The notes beneath the pieces are model-generated. The model saw nothing but the letters and a program-made list of their open reading frames with translations, did no database searches and was not told where the DNA came from. DNA of 59,362 nucleotides from Bradyrhizobium iriomotense (lineage in GTDB: Bacteria; Pseudomonadota; Alphaproteobacteria; Rhizobiales; Xanthobacteraceae), in the NCBI RefSeq assembly GCF_018130765.1, contig NZ_JAFCJZ010000036.1:1-59362 (forward strand), written 5' to 3'. This document shows, one piece after another, positions 26,283 through 34,970 of the stretch. The translations under genes and the position numbers were made by a program. How positions within the stretch are numbered: position 1 is the first letter of the stretch; the number at the start of each line of letters is the position of its first letter.

Positions 26283-27170
26283 TCACTTCCCTTCCCGCTG
26301 CTTCATGCGGGGATCGAGGGCGTCACGGGCGGCGTCGCCGATCAGGTTGATGCTGAGGATGGCGATCGAGAGCAGCAGGCCCGGCCAGAAGATCAGCGAG
26401 GGCTTGATCTGGAAGTACTGGCGGCCCTCGGCCATGATGTTGCCCCAGGTCGGTGTCTCCGGCGAGATGCCGGCACCGAGGAAGGAGAGGATCGCCTCGG
26501 TCAGGATGGCGGAAGCGCAGACATAGGTGCCCTGGACGATCAGCGGCGCGATCGTGTTCGGCATCAGGTGCCGCCACATGATCTTCGGCAGGCTCGAGCC
26601 GACCGAGATCGCAGCCTCGACGTAAGGTTCCTCGCGCGCCGACAGCACGACCGAGCGGACCAGGCGCGCCACGCGCGGAATCTCAGGGATGGTGATCGCG
26701 ATCAGCACGGTCCAGATGCTGGCGCCGGAGAGCGAGACGACGGCGATCGCGAGCAGGATGCTCGGCATCGCCATCAGGCCGTCCATGATGCGCATCATCA
26801 CGGAATCGACCAGCTTGAAGAAGCCGGAGACGAGGCCGATCGAAAGGCCGATCACGATCGACAGGATCGCCGAGCCGATGCCGATCAGCAGCGAGATGCG
26901 GCCGCCATAGACCACGCGCGACAACAGGTCGCGTCCGTACGCGTCGGTGCCGAGCAGGAATTGCGCCGAGGCCGGCTTCAATCGCTGCGAGGGCGCGAGC
27001 TGGATCGGATCATGCGGCGCGATCAGCGGCGCGAGGATCGAGATCACCACGATCAGGGCGAGCAGGAACGTCGCCGCGGCGATGATCGGGGTCGAGGTGA
27101 GAAATCCGAAGCGCGGCCGCAGCGGCGACGTGATCGGGATGGACGACTGGGGAAGGGTATCGACCGACAT
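26283..27170 (-). CDS. Peptide ABC transporter permease, DppC type
   Basis: 295 aa, six membrane helices. Cytoplasmic N-terminus then TM1 (TFLLALIVVISILAPLI), the HDPI...LGTDAYGRDLLSRVVYGGR segment typical of DppC/OppC, and the EAA loop (EPYVEAAISVGSSLPKIMWRH) contacting the ATPase. Inner-membrane subunit of the peptide importer. AAGGA precedes the ATG. The gene lies 18 nt after the DppB-type gene. Confidence 0.93.
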   Translation of the reverse strand: MSVDTLPQSSIPITSPLRPRFGFLTSTPIIAAATFLLALIVVISILAPLIAPHDPIQLAPSQRLKPASAQFLLGTDAYGRDLLSRVVYGGRISLLIGIGSAILSIVIGLSIGLVSGFFKLVDSVMMRIMDGLMAMPSILLAIAVVSLSGASIWTVLIAITIPEIPRVARLVRSVVLSAREEPYVEAAISVGSSLPKIMWRHLMPNTIAPLIVQGTYVCASAILTEAILSFLGAGISPETPTWGNIMAEGRQYFQIKPSLIFWPGLLLSIAILSINLIGDAARDALDPRMKQREGK

Positions 27171-27188
27171 TTTGTTCTTGTCCTTGCC

Positions 27189-28130
27189 TCAGTACCGGAT
27201 CCGGGGATCGAGCAGGGTGTAGGCGACGTCGATGAGAAGATTGACGACGACGTAGATCAGCGACGTCAGCAGGATCATGGCCTGGATCACCGGATAGTCG
27301 CGCGCCAGCACCGCATCCACGGTGAGACGCCCGATGCCGGGGATGTTGAACACGCTCTCGGTGACGACGACGCCGGAGATCAGCAGCGCAAAGCCGGTGC
27401 CGATCACGGTGATCACGGGCACGGCGGCGTTGCGCAGCGCATGCCGCATCATCACGGCGACCTCGTTGATGCCTTTGGCGCGTGCGGTGCGGACATAGTC
27501 CTCACCGAGCACGTCGAGCATCGCCGCGCGTGTCATGCGCGCGATCAGCGCGATGTAGATGAAGGACAGCGCGCAGGTCGGCAGGATGATGCGCTCGAAG
27601 AACGGGCCGAAGCCGTTAAAGATGCTGCGGAAGCCCTGCACCGGCACCCAGCGCAAATCGATCGCGAAGACCTCGATCAGGACATAGCCGACCACGAACA
27701 CCGGCACCGAGAAACCCAGGACCGACAGGCCCATGACGAAACGGTCGATCCAGGTGCCGTGCTTCCACGCGGCGATCACGCCGAGCGGCACTGCGACGAT
27801 GACGGCGAGGATGATGGTGCACAGCGCGATCGAGATCGACGGCTCGACGCGCTGGCCGATCATCTTCATCACCGGCAGGTTGGAGATCAGCGAGGTTCCG
27901 AGGTCGCCGTGCAGCAGCTTGTTCACCCAGGTGATGAACTGCACGATCAGCGGCTCGTTGAGGCCGAGCGACTCGCGGATGCGCTCGAGCCGCTCCGGGG
28001 TCGCGTTGTCGCCGGCGAGGATCGCGGCGGGATCGCCAGGGGTCAACCGCAGCAGCAGGAACACGAACAGCGCGACGACGCCCATCACGGGCACCGCGGC
28101 CAGAACGCGGCGAATGAGATAACCTAGCAT
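27189..28130 (-). CDS. Peptide ABC transporter permease, DppB type
   Basis: 313 aa. TM1 (YLIRRVLAAVPVMGVVALFV), then the periplasmic loop with RLTPGDPAAILAGDNATPE and the NEPLIVQFITWVNKLLHGDLGTS block characteristic of DppB/OppB; EAA loop EDYVRTARAKGINEVAVMMRH. GGAGATAGG precedes the ATG. First transporter gene of the minus-strand group; a 182-nt gap without recognisable features, apart from possible leader sequence, separates it from the DadA-like gene. Confidence 0.93.
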   Translation of the reverse strand: MLGYLIRRVLAAVPVMGVVALFVFLLLRLTPGDPAAILAGDNATPERLERIRESLGLNEPLIVQFITWVNKLLHGDLGTSLISNLPVMKMIGQRVEPSISIALCTIILAVIVAVPLGVIAAWKHGTWIDRFVMGLSVLGFSVPVFVVGYVLIEVFAIDLRWVPVQGFRSIFNGFGPFFERIILPTCALSFIYIALIARMTRAAMLDVLGEDYVRTARAKGINEVAVMMRHALRNAAVPVITVIGTGFALLISGVVVTESVFNIPGIGRLTVDAVLARDYPVIQAMILLTSLIYVVVNLLIDVAYTLLDPRIRY

Positions 28131-28312
28131 GCACCTATCTCCGGCTGCGGAACTTGTGGGGCTCTCGGGCGCCCGTGGATTCGAACGTGTCTATCATGCG
28201 CGCCTGTCACTCGGGCTGGGAAAGCCGGCCGGAGATACCGGTCTTTCGGGGCAAATTGTGTGCCAAGGGCAGGGCGGTCGCAAGGGGCCGCCCCGCGCCC
28301 GATTGGAACCAC

Positions 28313-29614
28313 TCAGGATGCATGACGATACTCGCGCTCAACCCCAAGTGAAGGCGCGATCGGCGGCCCGTTGAGCCCGCGCCAGCCGTCGATGGTTCCG
28401 GCAATCATCTGCGCGGTTGCGGCCGACAGGGTCCAGCCGAGATGGCCATGGCCAGTGTTGAAGAACACGCCCGGTATCCGTCCGGCGCGCACCACCGGCA
28501 TCATGTTCGGCATCATCGGACGCAGCCCGGCCCAGGGCACGACGCGCGATGTTTCGATGGCGGGGAAGTTGCTGCGCACCCAGTCGACCAGCGGCTGCAC
28601 GCGGTCGGCGCGGATGTCGCGATTGAAGTCGTTGAACTCGGCCGTGCCGGCCACACGAAAACGATCGGCGCCGAGCCGGCTGGTGACGATCTTGGCGGCT
28701 TCGTCGAGCAGGCTCACGGTCGGTGTCGCGCTGCGGCTCTCGGCGGTGTCGAGCTGCACGGTGATCGAGTAGCCCTTCACCGGGTAGACGTTGATGCGAT
28801 CGTCGAGGAGGGCGGCGAAGTGGCGACTGGCGACGCCGGCGCAGACCACGACTCCATCCGCCTTCAGCATGCCGCGCGCAGGCGCTGCGGCATCGCTTGC
28901 GGCAAGATCGGCCCAGCCGAGCACGAAGCCGTTGCCGGCGCGCGCGACTGAATCGATATCGGCTTCGTGGATGAAGGTCGCACCACGCCGCTTGCAGGCA
29001 TCCGCCAGCCCGCGGGTGAACTTGTGGATATCGCCGGTCGCATCCGACGGCGTGTAGAAGCCGCCATAATAGGCCTTGCTCAGCGTCGGCTCGATCGCGC
29101 GGATCTCCTCCGGCGTCACCGGACGGCGATCGAGGCCGCCTTCCTGCAGCAGCGCGTTGACGCGCAGGCCGGATTCGAAACCCTTCTTGTCGTGATAGAT
29201 GTGGAGGATGCCGCGGCGCTCGAGATCGAAGTCGATGCCTTCGCGCGCCGCGATCTCGAACAGATGCTTGCGGGCTTCGATCGCAAGCCGCGTGGTCTCG
29301 ATGGTGTTGGCGCGGTAGTTGCCGATGTTGGCGACGAACTCGCTCATCCACGAATATTTGTGCCAGTTCGGCCGCGGGTTCATCAGCAGCGGCGCGTCGC
29401 GCCGGAACATCCAACGCAGGCCTTTCAGGATCGTCGCGGTGCTGTTCCACACTTCGGCATTGCTGGCCGAGAGCTGTCCGCCATTGGCGAACGATGTCTC
29501 CATCGCGGCATAACGGTGCTTGTCGAGCACCGTCACCTCAAAGCCGCGTTCGAGCAGGGCATAGGCAGTCGTCACGCCGGTGATGCCGGCGCCGATGATG
29601 GCGATATGGGTCAT
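28313..29614 (-). CDS. dadA: D-amino-acid dehydrogenase-like FAD oxidoreductase (DadA family)
   Basis: 433 aa. N-terminal FAD-binding IAIIGAGITGVTTAYALLER (GxGxxG), FANGGQLSASNAEVWNS and C-terminal YPVKGYSITV and GHGHLGWTLS are DadA features. It oxidises D-amino acids (or glycine/sarcosine-like substrates) to keto acids, passing electrons to the respiratory chain. A tandem glycine riboswitch lies 63 nt upstream of the start on the same strand, so expression should respond to glycine; that hints at glycine itself or glycine-yielding peptides as relevant substrates. Between a peptide transporter and an M20 carboxypeptidase gene. Confidence 0.9.
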   Translation of the reverse strand: MTHIAIIGAGITGVTTAYALLERGFEVTVLDKHRYAAMETSFANGGQLSASNAEVWNSTATILKGLRWMFRRDAPLLMNPRPNWHKYSWMSEFVANIGNYRANTIETTRLAIEARKHLFEIAAREGIDFDLERRGILHIYHDKKGFESGLRVNALLQEGGLDRRPVTPEEIRAIEPTLSKAYYGGFYTPSDATGDIHKFTRGLADACKRRGATFIHEADIDSVARAGNGFVLGWADLAASDAAAPARGMLKADGVVVCAGVASRHFAALLDDRINVYPVKGYSITVQLDTAESRSATPTVSLLDEAAKIVTSRLGADRFRVAGTAEFNDFNRDIRADRVQPLVDWVRSNFPAIETSRVVPWAGLRPMMPNMMPVVRAGRIPGVFFNTGHGHLGWTLSAATAQMIAGTIDGWRGLNGPPIAPSLGVEREYRHAS

Positions 29615-29649
29615 GGCAGGTTCGGGGCTCCCGTGAGTTAGGATAGGCT

Positions 29650-29680
29650 GACCGCCGGCCAAAGGCCGTTGGCGGCGCCC
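29650..29680 (-). promoter_or_regulatory. Expression-platform hairpin after glycine riboswitch
   Basis: On the minus strand GGCGCCGCCAACGGCC is followed by TTT and GGCCGGCGGT, giving a strong stem directly after the second aptamer and ending about 36 nt before the dadA start. No U-run follows, so control may be translational or by a non-intrinsic terminator rather than a classical terminator. Confidence 0.5.
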
Positions 29681-29890
29681 CATCTGTCACGGTTACCTGA
29701 GAGCTTGATCCGCTGCGGATCCTGCAACGGACTATCCCCTTCGGTGGACGTCACGACTGCCTGAAATCGCGCCGCCTCTCTCCAGATCGTCCTGACGATA
29801 CGGTCCTTTTGCCTGAGAGTTTCCGGGGCGGTTGCTCCGTCGGCGCCGCAACGAAAGCTGAAAACCTTCGTTGCGATCTCTCCCGCATCG
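29677..29890 (-). promoter_or_regulatory. Tandem glycine riboswitch
   Basis: Read on the minus strand, aptamer 1 begins GCGGGAGAGATCGC at about 29888 and contains GGCGCCGACGGAGCAA, CCGCCCCGGAAACTCTCAGG and CAAAAGGACCG. Aptamer 2 begins GGAGAGAGGC at about 29785 and contains TCCACCGAAGGGGATAG, CTCTCAGGTAACCGTGACAG and ATGGGG. These match the conserved core of both glycine aptamers (GGAGAG, GCCGA(A)GGNG, CTCAGGN, GACAGAGGGG). It lies in the leader of the dadA-like gene. In many bacteria this riboswitch activates glycine cleavage genes; here the target is an amino-acid dehydrogenase. Confidence 0.93.
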
Positions 29891-29990
29891 TCGCGTGGAC
29901 GATCGAGCAGTACGATACGCCTCATTTTTAGACAAGGCTAAATTTAGACCGCTACTGCCAACGCATTGTGCAGTGCGAAGTTGATTCAAT

Positions 29991-31121
29991 TTACTCCAGC
30001 GTCGCCAGCAATCCCGCCATCAGGCGCCCGCGCTCGACGAGGCTATCGACCTCGATGAACTCCTCCAGTGTGTGGCCGTTGCCGCCGCGTACACCGAGGC
30101 CGTCGAGCGTGGGGATTCCCATCGCGCCGGTGAAGTTGCCGTCGGAGCCGCCGCCGGAACTCGCATGCGGTAATTCCGCGCCAAGGGATTTGGCGATGCC
30201 GCGCGCCTTCTCATACAGCGCCATGGTGCCGGCATCCGGCTCCCACACGGGCCGCGTCACGCCGCGCGTCACCTTGAAGGTGACGTCGTTGTTGGTGCCC
30301 GAGAGTGCCAGCATCCGCTCGACGCCGCGGTCGAGATCGGCCTGGCGCTTGGCCATCGACAGCGCCTCGCCGGTGGCGGTCGTGGCAACGCAGTTCACCC
30401 ACTGGCCGCCATGCACGACGCCGACCGAGAAGGTGCAGTCTTCGGTCGTCATCGCGTCGATCGCGAGAATCTGCCGCGCCATTTCGCGGATCGCCGAACG
30501 TCCTGCCGACAGCGTCGCGCCGGCGTGGCTCGGCCGTCCCGTCGCCTCGAGATTGAAGCGTGCGATGGCGTAACGTCCGGTGGTGACGCCGTTGTCGGGG
30601 CGGCCGGGCTCGGGCACCAGCACGTATTTGTTGCGCGCGGCTTCCGCCTCGATGATGTCTCGCGTCGAGGGCGTGCCGACTTCCTCGTCGGGTGTGAACA
30701 GCACGGTGATCGGCAGCGGCGTCGTGAACGAGGCGCGCGCCAGCTGCCGGATCGCTTCCAGCGAGAGATAATTGCCGCCTTTCATGTCGTAGATGCCGGG
30801 GCCGTAGCACTTGTTGCCCTCGCGCCGCCATTTCAGCTTCTCGATGGTGCCGACCGGGTGGACGGTATCCATGTGGCCGGCGATCAGGATGCCCGGCTCG
30901 CCCTGCTTCGGATGCGGAAAGCGCGCGCGGATCACGCCGCCAAAACCCTGACGGCCGGCGATGCGCTCGATCGTCGCACCCATGATCGCCATGTCCCGCG
31001 CGGCGATATCGAGCATGCGGTTCACCGCGTTCGCGTCCCAGGTCGGGCTTTCGCATTCCACCCAGGTGCGCAGGCCCTCGAGCATGGCCTCGGAATCGAA
31101 GGGAAGATTGGCTGGATTCAT
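29991..31121 (-). CDS. M20 family carboxypeptidase (glutamate carboxypeptidase/CPG2-like)
   Basis: 376 aa. The ATG at 31121 (MNPANLPFDSE) is preferred to a TTG five codons upstream because GAGAG lies at good distance. The di-zinc site is visible: His83 and Asp85 (GHMDTVHP), Asp112 (YDMKGG), Glu146-Glu147 (TPDEEVGT), and a late His (GGNGHTLEE). CPG2-type enzymes remove C-terminal Glu or other residues from folates and small peptides. No signal peptide is evident. Diverges from the binding-protein genes and is part of the peptide-use region. Confidence 0.92.
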   Translation of the reverse strand: MNPANLPFDSEAMLEGLRTWVECESPTWDANAVNRMLDIAARDMAIMGATIERIAGRQGFGGVIRARFPHPKQGEPGILIAGHMDTVHPVGTIEKLKWRREGNKCYGPGIYDMKGGNYLSLEAIRQLARASFTTPLPITVLFTPDEEVGTPSTRDIIEAEAARNKYVLVPEPGRPDNGVTTGRYAIARFNLEATGRPSHAGATLSAGRSAIREMARQILAIDAMTTEDCTFSVGVVHGGQWVNCVATTATGEALSMAKRQADLDRGVERMLALSGTNNDVTFKVTRGVTRPVWEPDAGTMALYEKARGIAKSLGAELPHASSGGGSDGNFTGAMGIPTLDGLGVRGGNGHTLEEFIEVDSLVERGRLMAGLLATLE

Positions 31122-31391
31122 CTTAATGTCTCTCAAGCTGCGAAAGATGGAACGCGCATTGCATCAGCGCGCGGCAGGACAAGCGGAGAGCGTTGTAGAG
31201 CCAAACCGATCTTTGTGGAGCCCGTGCGCGCGCCGCGAGGGGCTGCGACGAAACCGGATTGACGCGCTCAACACTGTCTGCAAGTCTCGAAAAGATAAAG
31301 GCATTGCATGAGGTTAGTTCGCCCAAGGAACGAACCGGATGCTCAACCAATAACCTGCCTTTGAACAGTTTCACGTCAGGAGAAACTTTTT

Positions 31392-32999
31392 ATGTCCAAC
31401 TTCATGCGCCGGGGGCCTCGCGCGCTCGCCTCCAAACTTGCGCTGTCGGTCGTCGCGCTTTCAACGGCGCTGGCCTCGCCAGTGCTTGCGGCTGGCAAGA
31501 CTCTCACCGCGGTGATGCATTCCGACCTTCGCATCATCGATCCCATTTTCACCACGGCCTACATCACGCGCGACCATGGCTACATGGTCTACGACACGCT
31601 GGTGGCCCCCGATTCGAGCTTCAAGATCCAGCCGCAGATGGCGGACTGGAAGATCTCCGACGACAAGCTCACCTACACCTTCACGCTGCGCGACGGCCTG
31701 AAATGGCATGACGGCGCGCCCGTGACGGCGGAAGACTGCGTCGCCTCGCTCAAGCGCTGGGCCGCGGTTGACGGCATGGGCCAGAAGCTCATGGACTTCA
31801 CGGCGAGCATCGAGGCGACCGACGCCAAGACCATCACGCTGAAGCTGAAGGAGCCCTACGGCCTCGTCCTCGACTCCATCGGCAAGCCGTCCTCGCGCGT
31901 CGCCTTCATGATGCCGAAGCGTCTCGCCGAGACGCCGCCGGACAAGCAGATCCCCGAGCAGATCGGCTCGGGTCCCTTCAAGTTCGTGCAGGGCGAATTC
32001 CAGCCCGGCGTGAAGGCGGTCTACGTCAAGAACACCGATTACGTGCCGCGCAAGGAGCCGGCGAGCTGGACCTCCGGCGGCAAGGTGGTGAAGGTCGACC
32101 GCGTCGAGTGGATCACGATGCCGGACTCGCAGACCGCGGTGAACGCGCTGCAGTCGGGCGACATCGACTTCATGGAGAACCTGCCCTACGACATGCTGCC
32201 GGTGCTGGAAGCGAACAAGGAGCTCACGCTCGAGGTCTCCAACAAGTTCGGTTTTCAGACCCTCGGCCGGATGAACTTCCTCTATCCGCCGTTCGACAAC
32301 GTGAAGGTGCGCCGTGCCGCTCTGCTGGCGATGAACCAGAAGGACGTTCTCGACGCGCTCGTCGGCAACGCCAAGTACCAGAAGATCTGCGGCGCGTTCT
32401 TCGTCTGCGACACGCCGCTGGCGACCGACGTCGGCTCCGAAACCCTGGTGAAGGGCAACGGCATGGCGGAAGCCAAGAAGGCGCTGGCCGAATCCGGCTA
32501 TGACGGCACTCCGGTGGTGATCATGGCGCCTGGCGACGTCACGACGCTCAAGGCGCAGCCGATCGTGGCCGCCCAGCTGCTGCGCGAGGCCGGCTTCAAG
32601 GTCGACCTGCAGGCGACCGACTGGCAGACGGTGGTGAGCCGCCGCGCCAGCCAGAAGCCGCCGAAGGAGGGCGGCTGGAACATGTTCTTCACCAACTGGG
32701 TCGCGGCCGACGTCTCCAACCCGATCGCCAATCTCTCGATCGGCGGCCAGGGCAAGAAGGGCTGGTTCGGCTGGGCGGAAGACGCCAAGATCGAGCAGCT
32801 CAAGGACGCTTTCGTTCGTGCATCCTCGGCCGACGAGCAGAAGAAGATCGCAGCCGACATCCAGAAGGAAGCCTATGAGCAGGTGATCTACATCCCGCTC
32901 GGGCAGTACCTGCTGCCGAGCGGCTGGCGCAAATCGCTCGCCGGCGTGCTCGACGGCCCGGCAACGCCGCTGTTCTGGAACGTCGACAAGTCCGAGTAA
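31392..32999 (+). CDS. Peptide ABC transporter substrate-binding protein (SBP family 5), copy 1
   Basis: 535 aa periplasmic protein. Signal peptide in residues 1-36 (KLALSVVALSTALASPVLAA). The family-5 block YTFTLRDGLKWHDGAPVTAE and IGSGPFKFVQGEFQPG are typical of DppA/OppA-like proteins. CAGGAGAAA precedes the ATG. Only the binding protein is on this strand; its permeases and ATPase are at 24483-28130 on the other strand. Highly similar along its whole length to the next gene, and the downstream hairpins are duplicated too. Confidence 0.93.
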   Translation: MSNFMRRGPRALASKLALSVVALSTALASPVLAAGKTLTAVMHSDLRIIDPIFTTAYITRDHGYMVYDTLVAPDSSFKIQPQMADWKISDDKLTYTFTLRDGLKWHDGAPVTAEDCVASLKRWAAVDGMGQKLMDFTASIEATDAKTITLKLKEPYGLVLDSIGKPSSRVAFMMPKRLAETPPDKQIPEQIGSGPFKFVQGEFQPGVKAVYVKNTDYVPRKEPASWTSGGKVVKVDRVEWITMPDSQTAVNALQSGDIDFMENLPYDMLPVLEANKELTLEVSNKFGFQTLGRMNFLYPPFDNVKVRRAALLAMNQKDVLDALVGNAKYQKICGAFFVCDTPLATDVGSETLVKGNGMAEAKKALAESGYDGTPVVIMAPGDVTTLKAQPIVAAQLLREAGFKVDLQATDWQTVVSRRASQKPPKEGGWNMFFTNWVAADVSNPIANLSIGGQGKKGWFGWAEDAKIEQLKDAFVRASSADEQKKIAADIQKEAYEQVIYIPLGQYLLPSGWRKSLAGVLDGPATPLFWNVDKSE

Positions 33000-33017
33000 G
33001 GCCAAGTCCAAGTAAGG

Positions 33018-33078
33018 AAGGCGCTTCTCGCGCCTTTCAGCTCGACCATCGCGGCGCCGCTGGCATCAGCGGCGCCGC
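33018..33078 (+). terminator. Two GC-rich hairpins after binding-protein copy 1
   Basis: AAGGCGC-TTCTC-GCGCCTT (33018-33036) followed by GCGGCGCCGCTG-GCAT-CAGCGGCGCCGC (33051-33078). The second lacks a T-run, so it may only attenuate read-through into copy 2 or stabilise the first mRNA. Both have counterparts after copy 2. Confidence 0.55.
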
Positions 33079-33080
33079 TT

Positions 33081-33128
33081 GCCAGGAGAATTGCCAAGAA
33101 AACTGCCAACAGAACTGCCAGGAGAGCT
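33081..33128 (+). repeat. Four tandem 12-bp repeats carrying ribosome-binding-site-like sequence
   Basis: Units GCCAGGAGAATT, GCCAAGAAAACT, GCCAACAGAACT and GCCAGGAGAGCT run directly into the ATG at 33132. The last unit supplies the actual ribosome-binding site (CAGGAGAG); the first keeps an intact AGGAGA. No such array precedes copy 1. Confidence 0.75.
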
Positions 33129-33131
33129 TCG

Positions 33132-34739
33132 ATGTTCCAACTCATCCGCCGGGGACGTCTCGCGTTCGCCTCCAAACTCGCGCTTTCGGTCGTGGCGTTT
33201 TCGGCACTGGCCTCGCCAGTTCTTGCCGCAGACAAGACCATCACCGCCGTGATGCATTCGGATCTGCGCATCCTCGATCCGATCTTCACCAGCGCCTATA
33301 TCTCGCGCGACCATGGCTACATGGTCTATGACACGCTGATCTCGACGGATTCGAACTTCAAGATCCAGCCGCAGATGGCGGATTGGAAGATCTCCGACGA
33401 CAAGCTGACCTACACCTTCACGCTCCGCGACGGCCTGAAGTGGCATGACGGCACGCCCGTCACCGCGGAAGATTGCGTTGCCTCCCTGAAGCGCTGGGCC
33501 GCCGTCGACGGGATGGGGCAGCAGATGATGCTGTTCACCGCGAGCATCGAGGCGACCGACCCGAAGACGATCACGCTGAAGCTGAAGGAGCCCTACGCGC
33601 TTGTGCTGGAATCGATCGGCAAGCCGTCCTCGCGGGTCGCTTTCATGATGCCGAAGCGTCTCGCCGAGACGCCGGTGGACAAGCAGATCCCCGAGCAGAT
33701 CGGCTCCGGCCCCTTCAAGTTCGTGCAGGGCGAATTCCAGCCGGGAGTGAAGTCGGTCTACGTCAAGAACACCGACTATGTGCCGCGCAAGGAGCCGGCG
33801 AACTGGACCACGGGCGGCAAGGTGGTGAAGGTCGACCGTGTCGAATGGATCACGATGCCGGACGCGCAGACAGCGTTGAACGCGCTGCAGTCGGGTGACG
33901 TCGATTTCATGGAATATCCCGCCATCGAAATGTTGCCCGCCATTGAAGCCGACAGGGACCTCAAGATCGAGATCCTGAACAAGTTCGGATTCCAGACGGG
34001 CGCACGGATGAACTTCCTTCATCCGCCGTTCGACAACGTCAAGGTCCGCCGCGCCGCATTCCTGGCGGTCAAGCAGAAGGACGTGCTCGATGCGCTGATC
34101 GGCAATCCCAAATACTACAAGACTTGTGCTGCGGCCTTCATTTGCGACACGCCGTTCGCGACGGACATTGGCGGCGAGACCCTCGCGAAGGGTGGCGACA
34201 TGGCTGCGGCCAGGAAGGCGCTCGCCGAGTCCGGTTACGACGGGACCCCGGTCGTGCTCATGGCGCCGGGCGACGTGCTGCTGCTGAAGGCCCAACCGAT
34301 CGTGGTGGCCCAGCAGCTGCGCGAAGCCGGCTTCAAGGTCGACCTGCAGGCGACCGACTGGCAGACGGTGGTGAGCCGGCGCGCCAGCCAGAAGCCTCCG
34401 AAGGAGGGGGGCTGGAACATGTTCATCACCAACTGGGTCAGCGCCGACGTGGACAACCCGATCTCCAACGTCGCCGTCGGCGGGCAGGGCAAGAAGGGCG
34501 GCTGGTTCGGCTGGGCGGAGGACGCCAAGATCGAGCAGCTCAAGGACGCCTTCGTTCGCGCGAGCTCGGCGGAGGATCGCAAGAAGATCGCGACCGAGAT
34601 CCAGAAGGAAGCCTATGACCAGGTGCTTTACATGCCGCTCGGTCAATATCAGGCGCCGAGCGCGTGGCGGAAGTCGCTCACCGGCGTGATCGACGGCCCG
34701 GCAACGCCGGTGTTCTGGAACATCGACAAGACGGAGTAA
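33132..34739 (+). CDS. Peptide ABC transporter substrate-binding protein (SBP family 5), copy 2
   Basis: 535 aa, same length as copy 1 and near-identical over long stretches (DLKWHDGTPVTAEDC region, SRRASQKPPKEGGWNMF). Differences cluster in positions ~255-360 (for example the stretch DFMEYPAIEMLPAIEADRDL versus the copy 1 equivalent), suggesting changed ligand preference. Signal peptide KLALSVVAFSALASPVLAAD. Starts 3 nt after the 12-bp repeat array. Probably uses the same Dpp permease. Confidence 0.93.
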   Translation: MFQLIRRGRLAFASKLALSVVAFSALASPVLAADKTITAVMHSDLRILDPIFTSAYISRDHGYMVYDTLISTDSNFKIQPQMADWKISDDKLTYTFTLRDGLKWHDGTPVTAEDCVASLKRWAAVDGMGQQMMLFTASIEATDPKTITLKLKEPYALVLESIGKPSSRVAFMMPKRLAETPVDKQIPEQIGSGPFKFVQGEFQPGVKSVYVKNTDYVPRKEPANWTTGGKVVKVDRVEWITMPDAQTALNALQSGDVDFMEYPAIEMLPAIEADRDLKIEILNKFGFQTGARMNFLHPPFDNVKVRRAAFLAVKQKDVLDALIGNPKYYKTCAAAFICDTPFATDIGGETLAKGGDMAAARKALAESGYDGTPVVLMAPGDVLLLKAQPIVVAQQLREAGFKVDLQATDWQTVVSRRASQKPPKEGGWNMFITNWVSADVDNPISNVAVGGQGKKGGWFGWAEDAKIEQLKDAFVRASSAEDRKKIATEIQKEAYDQVLYMPLGQYQAPSAWRKSLTGVIDGPATPVFWNIDKTE

Positions 34740-34758
34740 GACCAAGTCCGAGTAGGGG

Positions 34759-34830
34759 AAGGCGCTGCTCGCGCCTTACGTCTCGACCATCACCGCGGCG
34801 CCGCTGTCATCAGCGGCGCCGTTTTCGTTT
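34759..34830 (+). terminator. Intrinsic terminator after binding-protein copy 2
   Basis: A first hairpin AAGGCGC-TGCTC-GCGCCTT (34759-34777) is followed by CGGCGCCGCTG-TCAT-CAGCGGCGCCG (34796-34821) and the T-rich tail TTTTCGTTT. Unlike its counterpart after copy 1 this one has a tail, so it should end the two-gene transcript. Confidence 0.8.
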
Positions 34831-34970
34831 GTTGAAGGCGGCCGCTTTTTAACCTTTCCAGTTTCCAATTGTTGCTATTTATTTCTGTTCTGAAATAGAT
34901 GTGGCGTCTTCGCGCATCGTTTTCCTTGTCCCATTTGCTTCCTGTGCCGTTCGATTTTGCATTCCAGGCG

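Noticed and set aside
26568..28127. Long open frame opposite the DppC/DppB genes
   Set aside because: Its Asp/Arg/His-rich translation is a typical antisense shadow in GC-rich DNA; the permease frames have clear families and ribosome-binding sites.
31461..34745. Two long open frames opposite the binding-protein genes
   Set aside because: They mirror the duplicated binding-protein genes and resemble each other only for that reason; no domain is recognisable.
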